Made by a program: the position numbers and the translations under genes. A model generated the notes under the pieces. The model was not told where the DNA came from. It searched no databases and saw nothing but the letters and a program-made list of their open reading frames with translations. Source: Oscillospiraceae bacterium (GTDB taxonomy: Bacteria > Bacillota > Clostridia > Oscillospirales > Ruminococcaceae). Taken from it: a stretch of DNA of 64,000 bases. Below, in pieces: positions 27,695 through 36,255 of the stretch. The DNA is taken from NCBI GenBank assembly GCA_017415165.1, contig JAFQIY010000033.1, positions 25,658 through 89,657 on the forward strand. Reading direction: 5' to 3'. Numbering within the stretch: position 1 is the first letter of the stretch; each line of letters starts with the position of its first letter.

Positions 27695-29028
27695 TATGGC
27701 AATTTTACGGTAAAGGTTGTACCGCTGCTCTCCTTACTTGACACGGTTATATCACCGCCGTGGAGCAAGGCAATTTTTCTTGCGATGGCAAGTCCGAGTC
27801 CTGTACCCTCGGAATTTCTTGATTTGTCTGCTTTATAAAATCTGCGGAAAACGTTCTTTGTTTCTTCTTCGGTCATTCCTTTGCCATTGTCGGAAACAGT
27901 GAAGACTGCGGCATCCTTTTTTTCAAGGGTAATTCTAATCTCTCCGTCCTTATCAGTGTAGCGTACTGCATTGGAAATAAGGTTGACCCAGACCTGATAG
28001 AGCAATGCTTCATCGCCGCTGTATTTTATTTTGTCAAGGTTGATATCGAGGCTGATATTCTTGCTTTCCCAGCTGTGCTGGAGCAGGATTATCACGGAAC
28101 GCACCTGCTCGTCCAATGAAAACTCCGTGCGTTCGGAGATGCTGCCCTTGTTTTCAAGCTCGGACAGCTTGAGCAGGTCGGATGAGAGCCGTGACAGACG
28201 TGCACTTTCGCTGATTATTATTTCTGCGTACTCCGCACGCTGTTCAGCTGTAAGGCTGTCACGCTTCATCAGTTTTGCGTACCCCTGAATGGAGGTGATA
28301 GGCGTGCCGAATTCGTGGGAAACATTGCTGACGAATTCCTTATGGAGATATTCATTTGCGGAAAGCTCCTCAACCATACTGTTGAAGTTGTCTGCAAGTT
28401 CACGGATTTCGCCGCTGCCCTTTGGTTTAAGGCGTACCGAAAAATCGCCCTTGGCAACTTTTTGTGACGCTTTGGAAATTTCCTTCACAGGCTTTGCGAC
28501 GGTTATTGATGCAAGTATTATCAGCACCGTACCGAGAACAAGCGGCACCAGAACAAACAAAATCTGACTCTGACGGAAGCTTGCTACAGGGTCGTGCTGA
28601 CCGTCGGGGGTAATCATCACCCATTTTTCCTGCACCTCAAAAAGCACGAATAACTCAAATTCATCGTGTTGTCTGTTACGGTCGGGGAAGCCGTCCTTTG
28701 AAAGCATACCTGTTTTTTCAAGCAGACTTTTATCCTTGTCGTTAAGCGGAATTCCGATTTCGTCAAGGCTGCTGCTGATTTTTATGTTCACGCCCTTGTC
28801 GGAAAAGAATTCCGCTGCTTCTTCAAGGGACATTTCGTGGTTATCGGTAAGCTCCTTGATTTTCCGTGCTGTTTCGGTCATTGACAAATGGGTGTCACGC
28901 TTGATTTCGGGTGCACGGGTTACGTTTGCTCCCAAAGCGGGAATGAGAATTGAAACAAAAAACACGCCGATAAAAATTGCAAGAAAACGTATATAAACCG
29001 ACCCGAAAATTTTTTTCAGCTTACTCAT
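27694..29028 (-). CDS. Sensor histidine kinase (HAMP-HisKA-HATPase)
   Basis: A 444-residue membrane kinase. The start at 29028 overlaps the regulator stop by 8 bases (ATGAGTAA); a longer frame to 29061 would overlap more without a ribosome site. Transmembrane helix 1 is at about 12-32, an extracytoplasmic segment of about 120 residues follows, helix 2 is at about 155-175, then HAMP. The phosphorylated histidine is H238 in SNVSHEFGTPITS. The ATPase domain shows NLISNAVRYT (N box), SDNGKGM (G1) and GTGLGLAIA (G2). It partners with the OmpR-type regulator immediately upstream and is co-transcribed with the CotH-like gene. Confidence 0.92.
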   Translation of the reverse strand: MSKLKKIFGSVYIRFLAIFIGVFFVSILIPALGANVTRAPEIKRDTHLSMTETARKIKELTDNHEMSLEEAAEFFSDKGVNIKISSSLDEIGIPLNDKDKSLLEKTGMLSKDGFPDRNRQHDEFELFVLFEVQEKWVMITPDGQHDPVASFRQSQILFVLVPLVLGTVLIILASITVAKPVKEISKASQKVAKGDFSVRLKPKGSGEIRELADNFNSMVEELSANEYLHKEFVSNVSHEFGTPITSIQGYAKLMKRDSLTAEQRAEYAEIIISESARLSRLSSDLLKLSELENKGSISERTEFSLDEQVRSVIILLQHSWESKNISLDINLDKIKYSGDEALLYQVWVNLISNAVRYTDKDGEIRITLEKKDAAVFTVSDNGKGMTEEETKNVFRRFYKADKSRNSEGTGLGLAIARKIALLHGGDITVSSKESSGTTFTVKLP

Positions 29029-29707
29029 TTTCAGCCGCCTTTCTGACCGCCTTATAGCCAAGACCCTTCACGGTTATAATTTCAAAATCGGGACAGCTGC
29101 CGAACTTTTCACGGAGATGACTGATATGCACATCAACTGTTCTTTCGGTGCTGTCACTGTCATAGCCCCATATTTCGTCCATAAGTTGAGTACGGGTAAA
29201 GATGCGGTTTGACTGAGAAAGAAGCTTGAACAGCATAAGAAATTCCTTGTTTGTAAGCGTAACGCTTTCGCCGTTTGATACAGCGGTATAGTTGTCATAG
29301 TCAAGAATAGTGCTGCCGACAGTGAGCTTTCTGTCGCTTATTGCCTTTGCACGGCGGAGAAGCGCCGAAACACGGAGAAGCATTTCCTCCATATCGATAG
29401 GCTTTACCATATAGTCGTCAGCACCGCATCCGAAGCCTGTTTTCTTATCTTCCACAGATGCCTTTGCGGTAATTATCAGCACGGGAATTTCTGCTCCTGT
29501 TTTTCTTATTTCACGGACAAGCTCAAAGCCGTCCATTTCGGGCATCATCACATCTGTTATAAGCAGGTCAATGTGATTTTCCGAAAGTATGCCCAGCGCC
29601 TCCTCTCCGTTACTGCTTTCGAGCACCGTATAGCCGTCCTGCAAAAGGTATTCGCACATAAGCTTTCGGATATTTCTGTCGTCCTCACAGACAAGTACGC
29701 TGAACAT
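29021..29707 (-). CDS. OmpR/PhoB-family response regulator
   Basis: A 228-residue regulator: a receiver domain with acidic pocket E8, D9 and D10 and phosphoacceptor D52 (LLITDVMMPEMDG), a switch lysine in ITAKAS, and a C-terminal winged helix (LTNKEFLMLFKLLSQ, RTVDVHISHLREKF). Length is full. It is the partner of the kinase that overlaps its 3' end. The CotH-like gene lies 42 bases upstream in the same direction, so the system may respond to envelope or adhesion state and control its own operon. Confidence 0.93.
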   Translation of the reverse strand: MFSVLVCEDDRNIRKLMCEYLLQDGYTVLESSNGEEALGILSENHIDLLITDVMMPEMDGFELVREIRKTGAEIPVLIITAKASVEDKKTGFGCGADDYMVKPIDMEEMLLRVSALLRRAKAISDRKLTVGSTILDYDNYTAVSNGESVTLTNKEFLMLFKLLSQSNRIFTRTQLMDEIWGYDSDSTERTVDVHISHLREKFGSCPDFEIITVKGLGYKAVRKAAENE

Positions 29708-29749
29708 ATTATTCCCCCTGAAATTTATTTTTAAGTGACAAAGCCTTTG

Positions 29750-31495
29750 TTATGACTGAGTTTGCTCCGACGGCTTCTGAGGAAAATCCGTACCGTTCGG
29801 CGGGAAATTCCCCTCAGCTCCGTCAGGCATTTGCGGAAATTCACCGTCTGGCATCTGAGGAAAATCACCATTCGGTATCTGCGGAGGTTCATTTCCTGCT
29901 GGAAAATTATTATCGGGACGATTATTTCTGCCGAAATTCCCAAAATCACCTTTGCCGCCCATTCCTGTGCCAAGGTCGGAAAGGCTGACGCTTGAAGCGT
30001 CCACAAGCTTGTCGGGATTTGCTTTCTGCTCATCGGTTGTTGAAGGTACTGTGCCGTCAAGCTGACCGATGATGCTTGTCATACGAAGCTCTGCAATTGC
30101 TTTGAAGGCGTCGATTGCCTTTGTGTACTCGTCAAATGTATGGAATGCTGTGGGGTCGTTTTCGACGTAACTGCCGATTGCTGAATTTATCTTATCAAGC
30201 TTTGCGGCAAATTTTCCGTCAGCAAAGTAATTATCCATAAGCTGTTTCAGATATCCGTGATATTTTGCTAGGTACTCCTCATTTTCAAGCAGCTTTGAGA
30301 TAAGCGGTCTTTCGGACATATCCACGCTGCTTACGGGAGTATCCACAGGAAAATTCACGGTGTCGGATGCTCCGCCGCCCTGAAATCCGCCCCAGGCATA
30401 GTTGTAGTCCCAGGGGAGAATTTGCAGCTTTCCGCCGTACTCATAGATATAGTAATTCTGTGCCATATTCGAAGAATAGCTGTCCAGATTTACCACAACC
30501 GTATGTACTGCAAGATAACGGAGAATTTCGTCCACGTCAAAATATTCTTCTATATTTTCACCCTCATTTAGCGCTTTTATTGCAGCTATTACACGCTGAT
30601 AATCCTCCTCAGTGCTGTCATTTCCGACGGCATTGCTGAAAATTGCGGGGTAGCTTGAGCTGTTGTCATCAATATAGAGAAGTGCGCCGCCTGTTGAGCC
30701 TGCACCCATACCTCCACCGCCGAAGCCGCCTTTACCGTCTTTGCCGAAGTGCTGCTTTTCGGAATTTTCTTCCGCAGGCTTTTCACTTTCGGAAAAGCTT
30801 TTGCCGAAGTCATCACGGAAGCTTTCAAAATTCATTGCATCTTTATTGTTTCCGCCCATTCCGTCTACAGATTTTACGTTGTACAGCACGCCGCTTTCGT
30901 TGCCGCTGTTTACACGATGCTCGTAGCTGTCGTTGTATGCTTCAAGGGCAAAGTACAGTCCCCATTTTTCTCCGTTGAGGGAGATATCTGCATAGTTGAA
31001 GTATGGTGTTTCAATGCCCATTGATTTCATCATATCAAAGGTTGTGTATTCCTTCATACAGGTTGCATCGCCAATCATATTGTTAAGCACCAGCATATCA
31101 AGCCCGTAACAGGTCTGTCCGTCGACGTATTCGTCAAACTTGATTTTGAAGCTGTAGCGGTCGCTGTCAGAGGACGAGACCTGCTGAAGGCTGTTGTTGC
31201 CCTTAGGACGTATTCCTGCGTTTGTGAATTTTCTGCCGTTTATGACCACGTCTACGGAAATGTATTCCTCATTCATAGCGTTGTCAAGCATATTCTGCCA
31301 CGTTGTTTCGTCAGCGATAATGTCAATTGTCATAACCTCCGTGCCGAAAAACTGACTTGCATACATCGGCTCTGCTTTTGCAGATAAGGTTTCCTTCAAT
31401 TCGCCGTTGGGAATAATCAGCATAATGAGCACGACTGCAACGGCAATAATTATTGCTGACACTGCTATGACGGTTGTTCTTTTATTTTCTTTCAC
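29750..31495 (-). CDS. CotH-family kinase-like membrane-anchored protein
   Basis: A 581-residue protein of the CotH family (atypical protein kinases first known from the spore coat, also found on the surface or in cellulosomes of ruminococci). The GTG start at 31495 follows AAAGGGTG. An N-terminal transmembrane segment (about residues 9-27) anchors an extracytoplasmic domain. Family motifs visible are GIRPKGNNSL, DMLVLNNMIGD, GEKWGLYFALEAY and the metal-binding LQILPWDYNYAWGG. The C-terminal 90 residues are a Gly/Asn/Pro-rich tail with repeats of FPQMPDGE. There is no dockerin. It heads an operon with the two-component system, an unusual partner for CotH. Confidence 0.85.
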   Translation of the reverse strand: MKENKRTTVIAVSAIIIAVAVVLIMLIIPNGELKETLSAKAEPMYASQFFGTEVMTIDIIADETTWQNMLDNAMNEEYISVDVVINGRKFTNAGIRPKGNNSLQQVSSSDSDRYSFKIKFDEYVDGQTCYGLDMLVLNNMIGDATCMKEYTTFDMMKSMGIETPYFNYADISLNGEKWGLYFALEAYNDSYEHRVNSGNESGVLYNVKSVDGMGGNNKDAMNFESFRDDFGKSFSESEKPAEENSEKQHFGKDGKGGFGGGGMGAGSTGGALLYIDDNSSSYPAIFSNAVGNDSTEEDYQRVIAAIKALNEGENIEEYFDVDEILRYLAVHTVVVNLDSYSSNMAQNYYIYEYGGKLQILPWDYNYAWGGFQGGGASDTVNFPVDTPVSSVDMSERPLISKLLENEEYLAKYHGYLKQLMDNYFADGKFAAKLDKINSAIGSYVENDPTAFHTFDEYTKAIDAFKAIAELRMTSIIGQLDGTVPSTTDEQKANPDKLVDASSVSLSDLGTGMGGKGDFGNFGRNNRPDNNFPAGNEPPQIPNGDFPQMPDGEFPQMPDGAEGNFPPNGTDFPQKPSEQTQS

Positions 31496-31590
31496 TTGCG
31501 TTCACCCTTTTTTCATATTGACAAGGACTATTATATAGGTGCAATATTAAATCTGTGTTAAATAAAGTGATTTTAAGATGAAAGGTTTGT

Positions 31591-31623
31591 GAAAAAGCCG
31601 CTGTTTCGGTGAAACAACGGCTT
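31591..31623 (-). terminator. Terminator of the diguanylate cyclase gene
   Basis: AAGCCG-CT-GTTTC (from 31595) pairs with GAAAC-AA-CGGCTT (to 31623), followed on the minus strand by a U run. Confidence 0.75.
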
Positions 31624-31628
31624 GAATA

Positions 31629-32648
31629 TTAAAGTATAACCTGATTTCTGCCATTCTGCTTTGCTGTATAAAGCTTTTCGTCGGCGTCCTTGATGTTGTC
31701 TTCAATGGATTTGGACAAATCAATTTCGGTTACACCGAAGCTCATTGTAACCTTGATTTCCAAATCCTCAAACTTACAGACGGAATCCATAATTACCAGT
31801 CTTAAACGTTCGGCAATTTCCGCCGCCTGCTTTGCTTCGGTATCGGGAAGAATTACAATGAATTCCTCACCGCCCCAACGGTAGATGCCGTCGCAGTATC
31901 TTGAATTCTGACGGAAAGCGGATGCAACGTGTCTCAGCACGGCGTCACCTGCGTTATGACCGTATGTATCGTTGACCTTCTTGAAGAAGTCAATGTCACA
32001 GATGAACAGTGAAACTGTATGGAATTCATCGGGATTGTCCAGAAGCTTTTTATATGTGTTGTTATAGTCGTGATGGAAGCCCATTCTGTTTTTAAGCTCG
32101 GTAAGCTTATCGTGCATCGAGTCATCAAGGAATGTTTCGGACTCAAGTGTTATTCCGCAGATAAATGCAGCAAGAGAAAGCTTGCGCACGTCCTCAACGA
32201 TATCAAACTTACCGTCGTTATCAAGCTTGTTTATAGCCTGATAAGCGCCGATAAACTCGCCCTTGCAGTTGGAAACAGGCATAACAAGGATTGATTTTGT
32301 CACATAGCCTGTCTTTTTATCAACAGCAGAATTGAAGTCAGGGTGGTTGTAAGGGTCATTGGTAACAATCGGCTTGCCCTCGGCAAGAGCCTTGCCTACG
32401 AGACCTGTACCTTCGGGAATAGTAATTCTGCCCGTACCTACAGCAGCGGTTGTCCAGATTTCGTGGGCACGCTTATCCCACTTCCAGAAGCTGGCTCTGT
32501 CGGCATTGACAAGCACCTTGCTCAGCTCGGTAAGGAGTCTGAATATTTCGGCGTGGTCGTTGGAAGCGTCGGAGTCGTCCACGCTCATCTGCTTATATAA
32601 ATCTGACGTGATTTCAAAAATATGGTCAAGCATAGCATTGTTATTCAT
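31629..32648 (-). CDS. GAF-GGDEF diguanylate cyclase
   Basis: A 339-residue cytoplasmic enzyme predicted to make cyclic di-GMP from two GTP. I chose the ATG at 32648 behind GAAAGGA, rather than 32666. The N-terminal half is a GAF sensor domain (WKWDKRAHEIWTTAAVGTG, GLVGKALAEGKPIVTNDP). The C-terminal half is a GGDEF domain with the active-site motif GGEEF at 259-263. An intact RxxD inhibitory site, RYCD, lies five residues before it, so product feedback is expected. It has its own terminator and is divergent from the FecR gene. The ligand of the GAF domain is unknown. Confidence 0.93.
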   Translation of the reverse strand: MNNNAMLDHIFEITSDLYKQMSVDDSDASNDHAEIFRLLTELSKVLVNADRASFWKWDKRAHEIWTTAAVGTGRITIPEGTGLVGKALAEGKPIVTNDPYNHPDFNSAVDKKTGYVTKSILVMPVSNCKGEFIGAYQAINKLDNDGKFDIVEDVRKLSLAAFICGITLESETFLDDSMHDKLTELKNRMGFHHDYNNTYKKLLDNPDEFHTVSLFICDIDFFKKVNDTYGHNAGDAVLRHVASAFRQNSRYCDGIYRWGGEEFIVILPDTEAKQAAEIAERLRLVIMDSVCKFEDLEIKVTMSFGVTEIDLSKSIEDNIKDADEKLYTAKQNGRNQVIL

Positions 32649-32739
32649 ACAAAAGCGTCCTTTCACGGAGTATTTAATGATATTATACCATTTTACGAAA
32701 AAAAAGTAAATAGAAATTCAAAAAAAATTCATAAAAGTA

Positions 32740-32768
32740 GTGACAAATTAATTTTGATGTGGTATAAT
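32740..32768 (+). promoter_or_regulatory. Predicted promoter of the FecR-domain gene
   Basis: GTGACA (32740-32745), 17 bp and TATAAT (32763-32768), followed by AAAGGAGAG before the ATG at 32839. Confidence 0.6.
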
Positions 32769-32838
32769 ATATGTCAGTAAATAAATCTCAGCTTCGTTTT
32801 GAACAGCATTTTATTTTTTACACAAAAGGAGAGCATTT

Positions 32839-35385
32839 ATGAAATTTCTTGCTGCGCTTTCACTGAAGGCTAAAATTATAGCAGGAGCTGTGACGGTTGC
32901 TGCAATTGCGGGTACTGCCGCGATTGTAATCGTTATTTCGGCTATGCCTGAGGCTTTCAGACTGCTGAAAATATTTGAAATGACAGGAACTTCGGTTGTA
33001 ACCCGTGCAGATGCGGGGGCGATTGACGCTTATACGGGAATGAACCTTGAAAGCGGCGATATTGTTGAGGTCGGTGCTGAAAGTACGATGACGCTTTCCC
33101 TTGACAGTGACAAATATCTTACGCTTGACCCGAATACCGTTCTGGAGCTTATTGCCGAGGGTACGGAGGAGGACAGCAAAACAACTGTAAATCTCAGGAA
33201 TGGCGGCGTGCTGAATGAAATTACCGAGCCGCTTTCCGATGAGTCATCCTACTCGGTAAACACCCCTAAGGCAACTATGGCTGTACGCGGAACAAGCTTC
33301 TATGTTTCGGTAATGGTGCTTGACGACGGTTCGTACATAACAGATATTTCTGTTTTCCACGGCAAGGTGGAAATTCAGCTTATTGACGAGGAGGGCAATC
33401 CGAGAGGTGAACCTGTTATGGTTCAGCCTAATGAAAGCGCTGCTATTCTTACTGTGCCGTCAGAGGGCAGCATAACAGGCGCTGAAATCAACGGTACGTC
33501 CTGCTTCATTCTCCGCAAGAGTGACGGCAGCAATACCTTTGCTGTGCTGGAATACGGTGAAAATCCGATTATGCCGCTGAATCTCAATATTATACCGAAA
33601 AGTGTCATTGAACGCATACTGAATACTCACGACAAGACAGATATTGTGCTTTCAGAAGATGTTCTCCGTTCGATTTTAGGTGACGATTCGCTTTCTGCAA
33701 ATTCAGAAACAACAGCACAGATAGCTGCCGATGAAACAACTGCTTCCGAAACAATGGCTGAAACCACTGTTCCTGAAACTACAACGACTGTGCTTTTGGA
33801 AACTACCGTTCCTGAAACCACTGTGACAGAGGAGACCGTTATTCCAAGTGAAATAACATCTGTTCCCGAAACAGAAGCTTCCGAAACATCATTTACCGAG
33901 ACGACTGCTGTTTCGAAGGTGCAGAATATGACTGATACGACAACGGTTTCAAAAGCGACTAAGAAAACCACAATTACCGAAAAGACAACTACTGCTGCTA
34001 AAACAACAGTGAAGACCACTGCTGCAGTGACAGAAACAACTACTGTTCCTTCGGACCCCAAATATATTGTGACCACAACTCCGGTAACTAAACCTGCGGT
34101 TACCACAACACCTGTTATTACCTCTACAACAAAAGCTGTAACAACTACGGAAGAAACCACAACGACAGAAGAAACAACTACTACCGAAGAAACCACTGAG
34201 GCTGAACCTGTTTATTATACGGTGAACTTTGTTTCAGACCCGGGCGGTATTACAGTAGCGGCACCACAGACTGTCGAAGAAGGCGGATATGCTGAACAGC
34301 CGACTGATTATTCAGAATCCATCAATATTGGCGGTGAAGAATATACATTCTGGGGATTTGAAGCATCATTCGGTCCGATTACAGCTGATACGGATATACC
34401 TGTCAAATATGTTAAGAAGGTTACTGTATTCAGCGTTTATGTAACAGACAACGGCACAACAACTCTTGTGGGCGAATATGATGAGGGCGCAAGCTTCACA
34501 CTTCCTTCGCCTGCGGGCAAGGAGGGTGCTACCTTTAAATACTGGGGACTCAGGGGAGTAACCTCAGGCGGTACACAAAAAGAGAGGGGACAGTATCAGC
34601 CAGGTGCTTCTTTGACAGCAAGTTACGGCAATGCTTACGAATTTGAGTCCAACTCTGATACTAATATCAAGTTTGAGGCGGTTTATGAGGATAAGACACC
34701 TGCAACTATAACTTATGTATATAATGGTGTGACATATAAGACCGAAAACCGTTATGTGGGAGATTCACTTCTTGTACCTGGATTTGATGCGACTGCGGCA
34801 GGTATTCCTGCGGAAACTTCCTATACATTTAATGGTTACAAATATGGTAATAACCAAAGCTGTACGATAGGTGATACTATTACGATTGAGGGCGATCTGA
34901 CTTTGAATGCTGATATTGCAATATCTGTAACGGTAACATTCCTTGATCATGCGGATAACGTAATTGGCACAAGCACTGGAAACGCTGGTTCTGCAATTGC
35001 CGATAGCCCTACCGCACCTGCTCGTAACGGCTACAGCTTCACAGGCTGGCTTCGTGTTGACAATGGTGCTTCTTTCGACGGAAATATTCCCGCAGATGCA
35101 ACAACTGATTTCAGCGTAAAGGCGGATTATTTGGGAGACCCTGTTACAATTACATTTACATATAACGGAAATACATATGCAACATATTCAGGTGACCTTT
35201 ATAGAGTTGGCGAAGAGTTTATACTCCCTGAATTTGATTATGCAGCGGCTGGAATATCCAGTACTACTCATACATTTTCAGCATATACCTATGGCACGGG
35301 TGATCTTCTTCCACATTATCCGGCAGGAACAAAAGTTACTCTTTCAGGTGACAGAACGTATCAGGCCATTGTAACATCACCATAA
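32839..35385 (+). CDS. FecR-domain surface protein with long Thr-rich linker
   Basis: An 848-residue membrane-anchored protein. Residues about 12-36 form an N-terminal transmembrane helix. A FecR-type beta domain follows (about 50-190: LESGDIVEVGAESTMTLSL, VNTPKATMAVRGTSFYV). Residues about 286-456 are an extended linker dominated by Thr, Glu, Val and Pro (ETTVPETT, TTTEETTT), likely glycosylated or wall-spanning. The last 390 residues hold several InlB/Flg_new-like beta repeats of about 70-90 residues, two of them closely alike (TITYVYNGVTYKT and TITFTYNGNTYAT). There is no LPXTG. The FecR part suggests scaffolding or sensing rather than iron transport, as no sigma factor or TonB gene is near. 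Confidence 0.82.
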   Translation: MKFLAALSLKAKIIAGAVTVAAIAGTAAIVIVISAMPEAFRLLKIFEMTGTSVVTRADAGAIDAYTGMNLESGDIVEVGAESTMTLSLDSDKYLTLDPNTVLELIAEGTEEDSKTTVNLRNGGVLNEITEPLSDESSYSVNTPKATMAVRGTSFYVSVMVLDDGSYITDISVFHGKVEIQLIDEEGNPRGEPVMVQPNESAAILTVPSEGSITGAEINGTSCFILRKSDGSNTFAVLEYGENPIMPLNLNIIPKSVIERILNTHDKTDIVLSEDVLRSILGDDSLSANSETTAQIAADETTASETMAETTVPETTTTVLLETTVPETTVTEETVIPSEITSVPETEASETSFTETTAVSKVQNMTDTTTVSKATKKTTITEKTTTAAKTTVKTTAAVTETTTVPSDPKYIVTTTPVTKPAVTTTPVITSTTKAVTTTEETTTTEETTTTEETTEAEPVYYTVNFVSDPGGITVAAPQTVEEGGYAEQPTDYSESINIGGEEYTFWGFEASFGPITADTDIPVKYVKKVTVFSVYVTDNGTTTLVGEYDEGASFTLPSPAGKEGATFKYWGLRGVTSGGTQKERGQYQPGASLTASYGNAYEFESNSDTNIKFEAVYEDKTPATITYVYNGVTYKTENRYVGDSLLVPGFDATAAGIPAETSYTFNGYKYGNNQSCTIGDTITIEGDLTLNADIAISVTVTFLDHADNVIGTSTGNAGSAIADSPTAPARNGYSFTGWLRVDNGASFDGNIPADATTDFSVKADYLGDPVTITFTYNGNTYATYSGDLYRVGEEFILPEFDYAAAGISSTTHTFSAYTYGTGDLLPHYPAGTKVTLSGDRTYQAIVTSP

Positions 35386-35390
35386 ATTCC

Positions 35391-35420
35391 AAAACCGATG
35401 GACATTTCTCCGTCGGTTTT
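35391..35420 (+). terminator. Terminator of the FecR-domain gene
   Basis: AAAACCGATGGA (35391-35402) pairs with TCCGTCGGTTTT (35409-35420), with one wobble. Confidence 0.75.
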
Positions 35421-35440
35421 GCTTTTGCACAAAAAGTCAG

Positions 35441-35489
35441 TTGTCGGACACAATATGCTATTGATTTGTCGGAATTAATAGTGTATAAT
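35441..35489 (+). promoter_or_regulatory. Promoter of the araD operon with direct repeats
   Basis: TTGATT (35461-35466), 17 bp and TATAAT (35484-35489). Two copies of TTGTCGGA (35441-35448 and 35466-35473) are spaced 25 bp apart, one just upstream and one within the spacer, which suggests a regulator binding one face of the helix. No regulator gene is adjacent. Confidence 0.55.
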
Positions 35490-35526
35490 TAGCACGATAT
35501 TTTATTACTTGCAAAGGAGAACTGCT

Positions 35527-36222
35527 ATGCTTGAAAATTTAAAGCAGGAAGTGCTGAAGGCTAATCTTCTGCTTCCGAAATATAATCTTGTTACATTTAC
35601 CTGGGGCAACGTTTCGGCAATTGACCGTGAAAGCGGTATGGTTGTCATCAAGCCGTCAGGGGTGGAATATGACGGTATGACCGCTGAGGATATGGTTGTG
35701 GTTGAGCTTGCTACGGGCAAGGTTGCTGAGGGCAAGTACAAGCCTTCAAGCGATACGCCTACTCATCTTGAGCTTTACCGTGCGTTTGAAAATATCGGTG
35801 GAATTGTTCACACCCACAGCCGTTGGGCAACTTCATTTGCGCAGGCAGGTGCGGGAATTGTCCCGATGGGCACGACTCAGGCGGATTATTTCTATGGTGA
35901 AATTCCCTGCACAAGGGCAATGACACCTGAGGAGATTGCAGGGGAGTACGAAAAGGAAACGGGCACGGTTATCATTGAGGCTTTCAAGGGACTTGACCCG
36001 ATGGATATTCCTGCGGTGCTGGTAAAGAGTCACGGACCTTTTGCCTGGGGCACGGACGCTATGAATGCGGTGCACAATGCAGTGGTGCTTGAAGAAATTG
36101 CATTTATGAATTATCACGCTATGGGTGTCAACCCTGCGGCGGGACGTATGCAGCAGGAATTGCTTGACAAGCATTATCTCCGCAAGCACGGTGCTAATGC
36201 TTATTATGGACAAAAAATCTAA
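35527..36222 (+). CDS. araD: L-ribulose-5-phosphate 4-epimerase
   Basis: A 231-residue class II aldolase-fold epimerase, exactly the length of E. coli AraD and with the same C-terminal motif (HGANAYYGQ). It converts L-ribulose-5-phosphate to D-xylulose-5-phosphate using a divalent metal. Visible residues are D76, H95 and H97 (VHTHSRW) as metal-site residues and the conserved D120 and H169 (VKSHGPF). The ATG at 35527 follows AAAGGAGA. It heads the operon araD-MFS-GH43-GH27, pointing to use of L-arabinose released from arabinose-bearing oligosaccharides. No araA or araB lies in the window. Confidence 0.93.
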   Translation: MLENLKQEVLKANLLLPKYNLVTFTWGNVSAIDRESGMVVIKPSGVEYDGMTAEDMVVVELATGKVAEGKYKPSSDTPTHLELYRAFENIGGIVHTHSRWATSFAQAGAGIVPMGTTQADYFYGEIPCTRAMTPEEIAGEYEKETGTVIIEAFKGLDPMDIPAVLVKSHGPFAWGTDAMNAVHNAVVLEEIAFMNYHAMGVNPAAGRMQQELLDKHYLRKHGANAYYGQKI

Positions 36223-36255
36223 AATCAAGATTTTAGGTTTGATGGGTGAGTAAAT

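Noticed and set aside
33627-34196. A 189-codon minus-strand frame made mostly of Val and Ser
   Set aside because: It is the antisense of the Thr-rich linker of the FecR protein.
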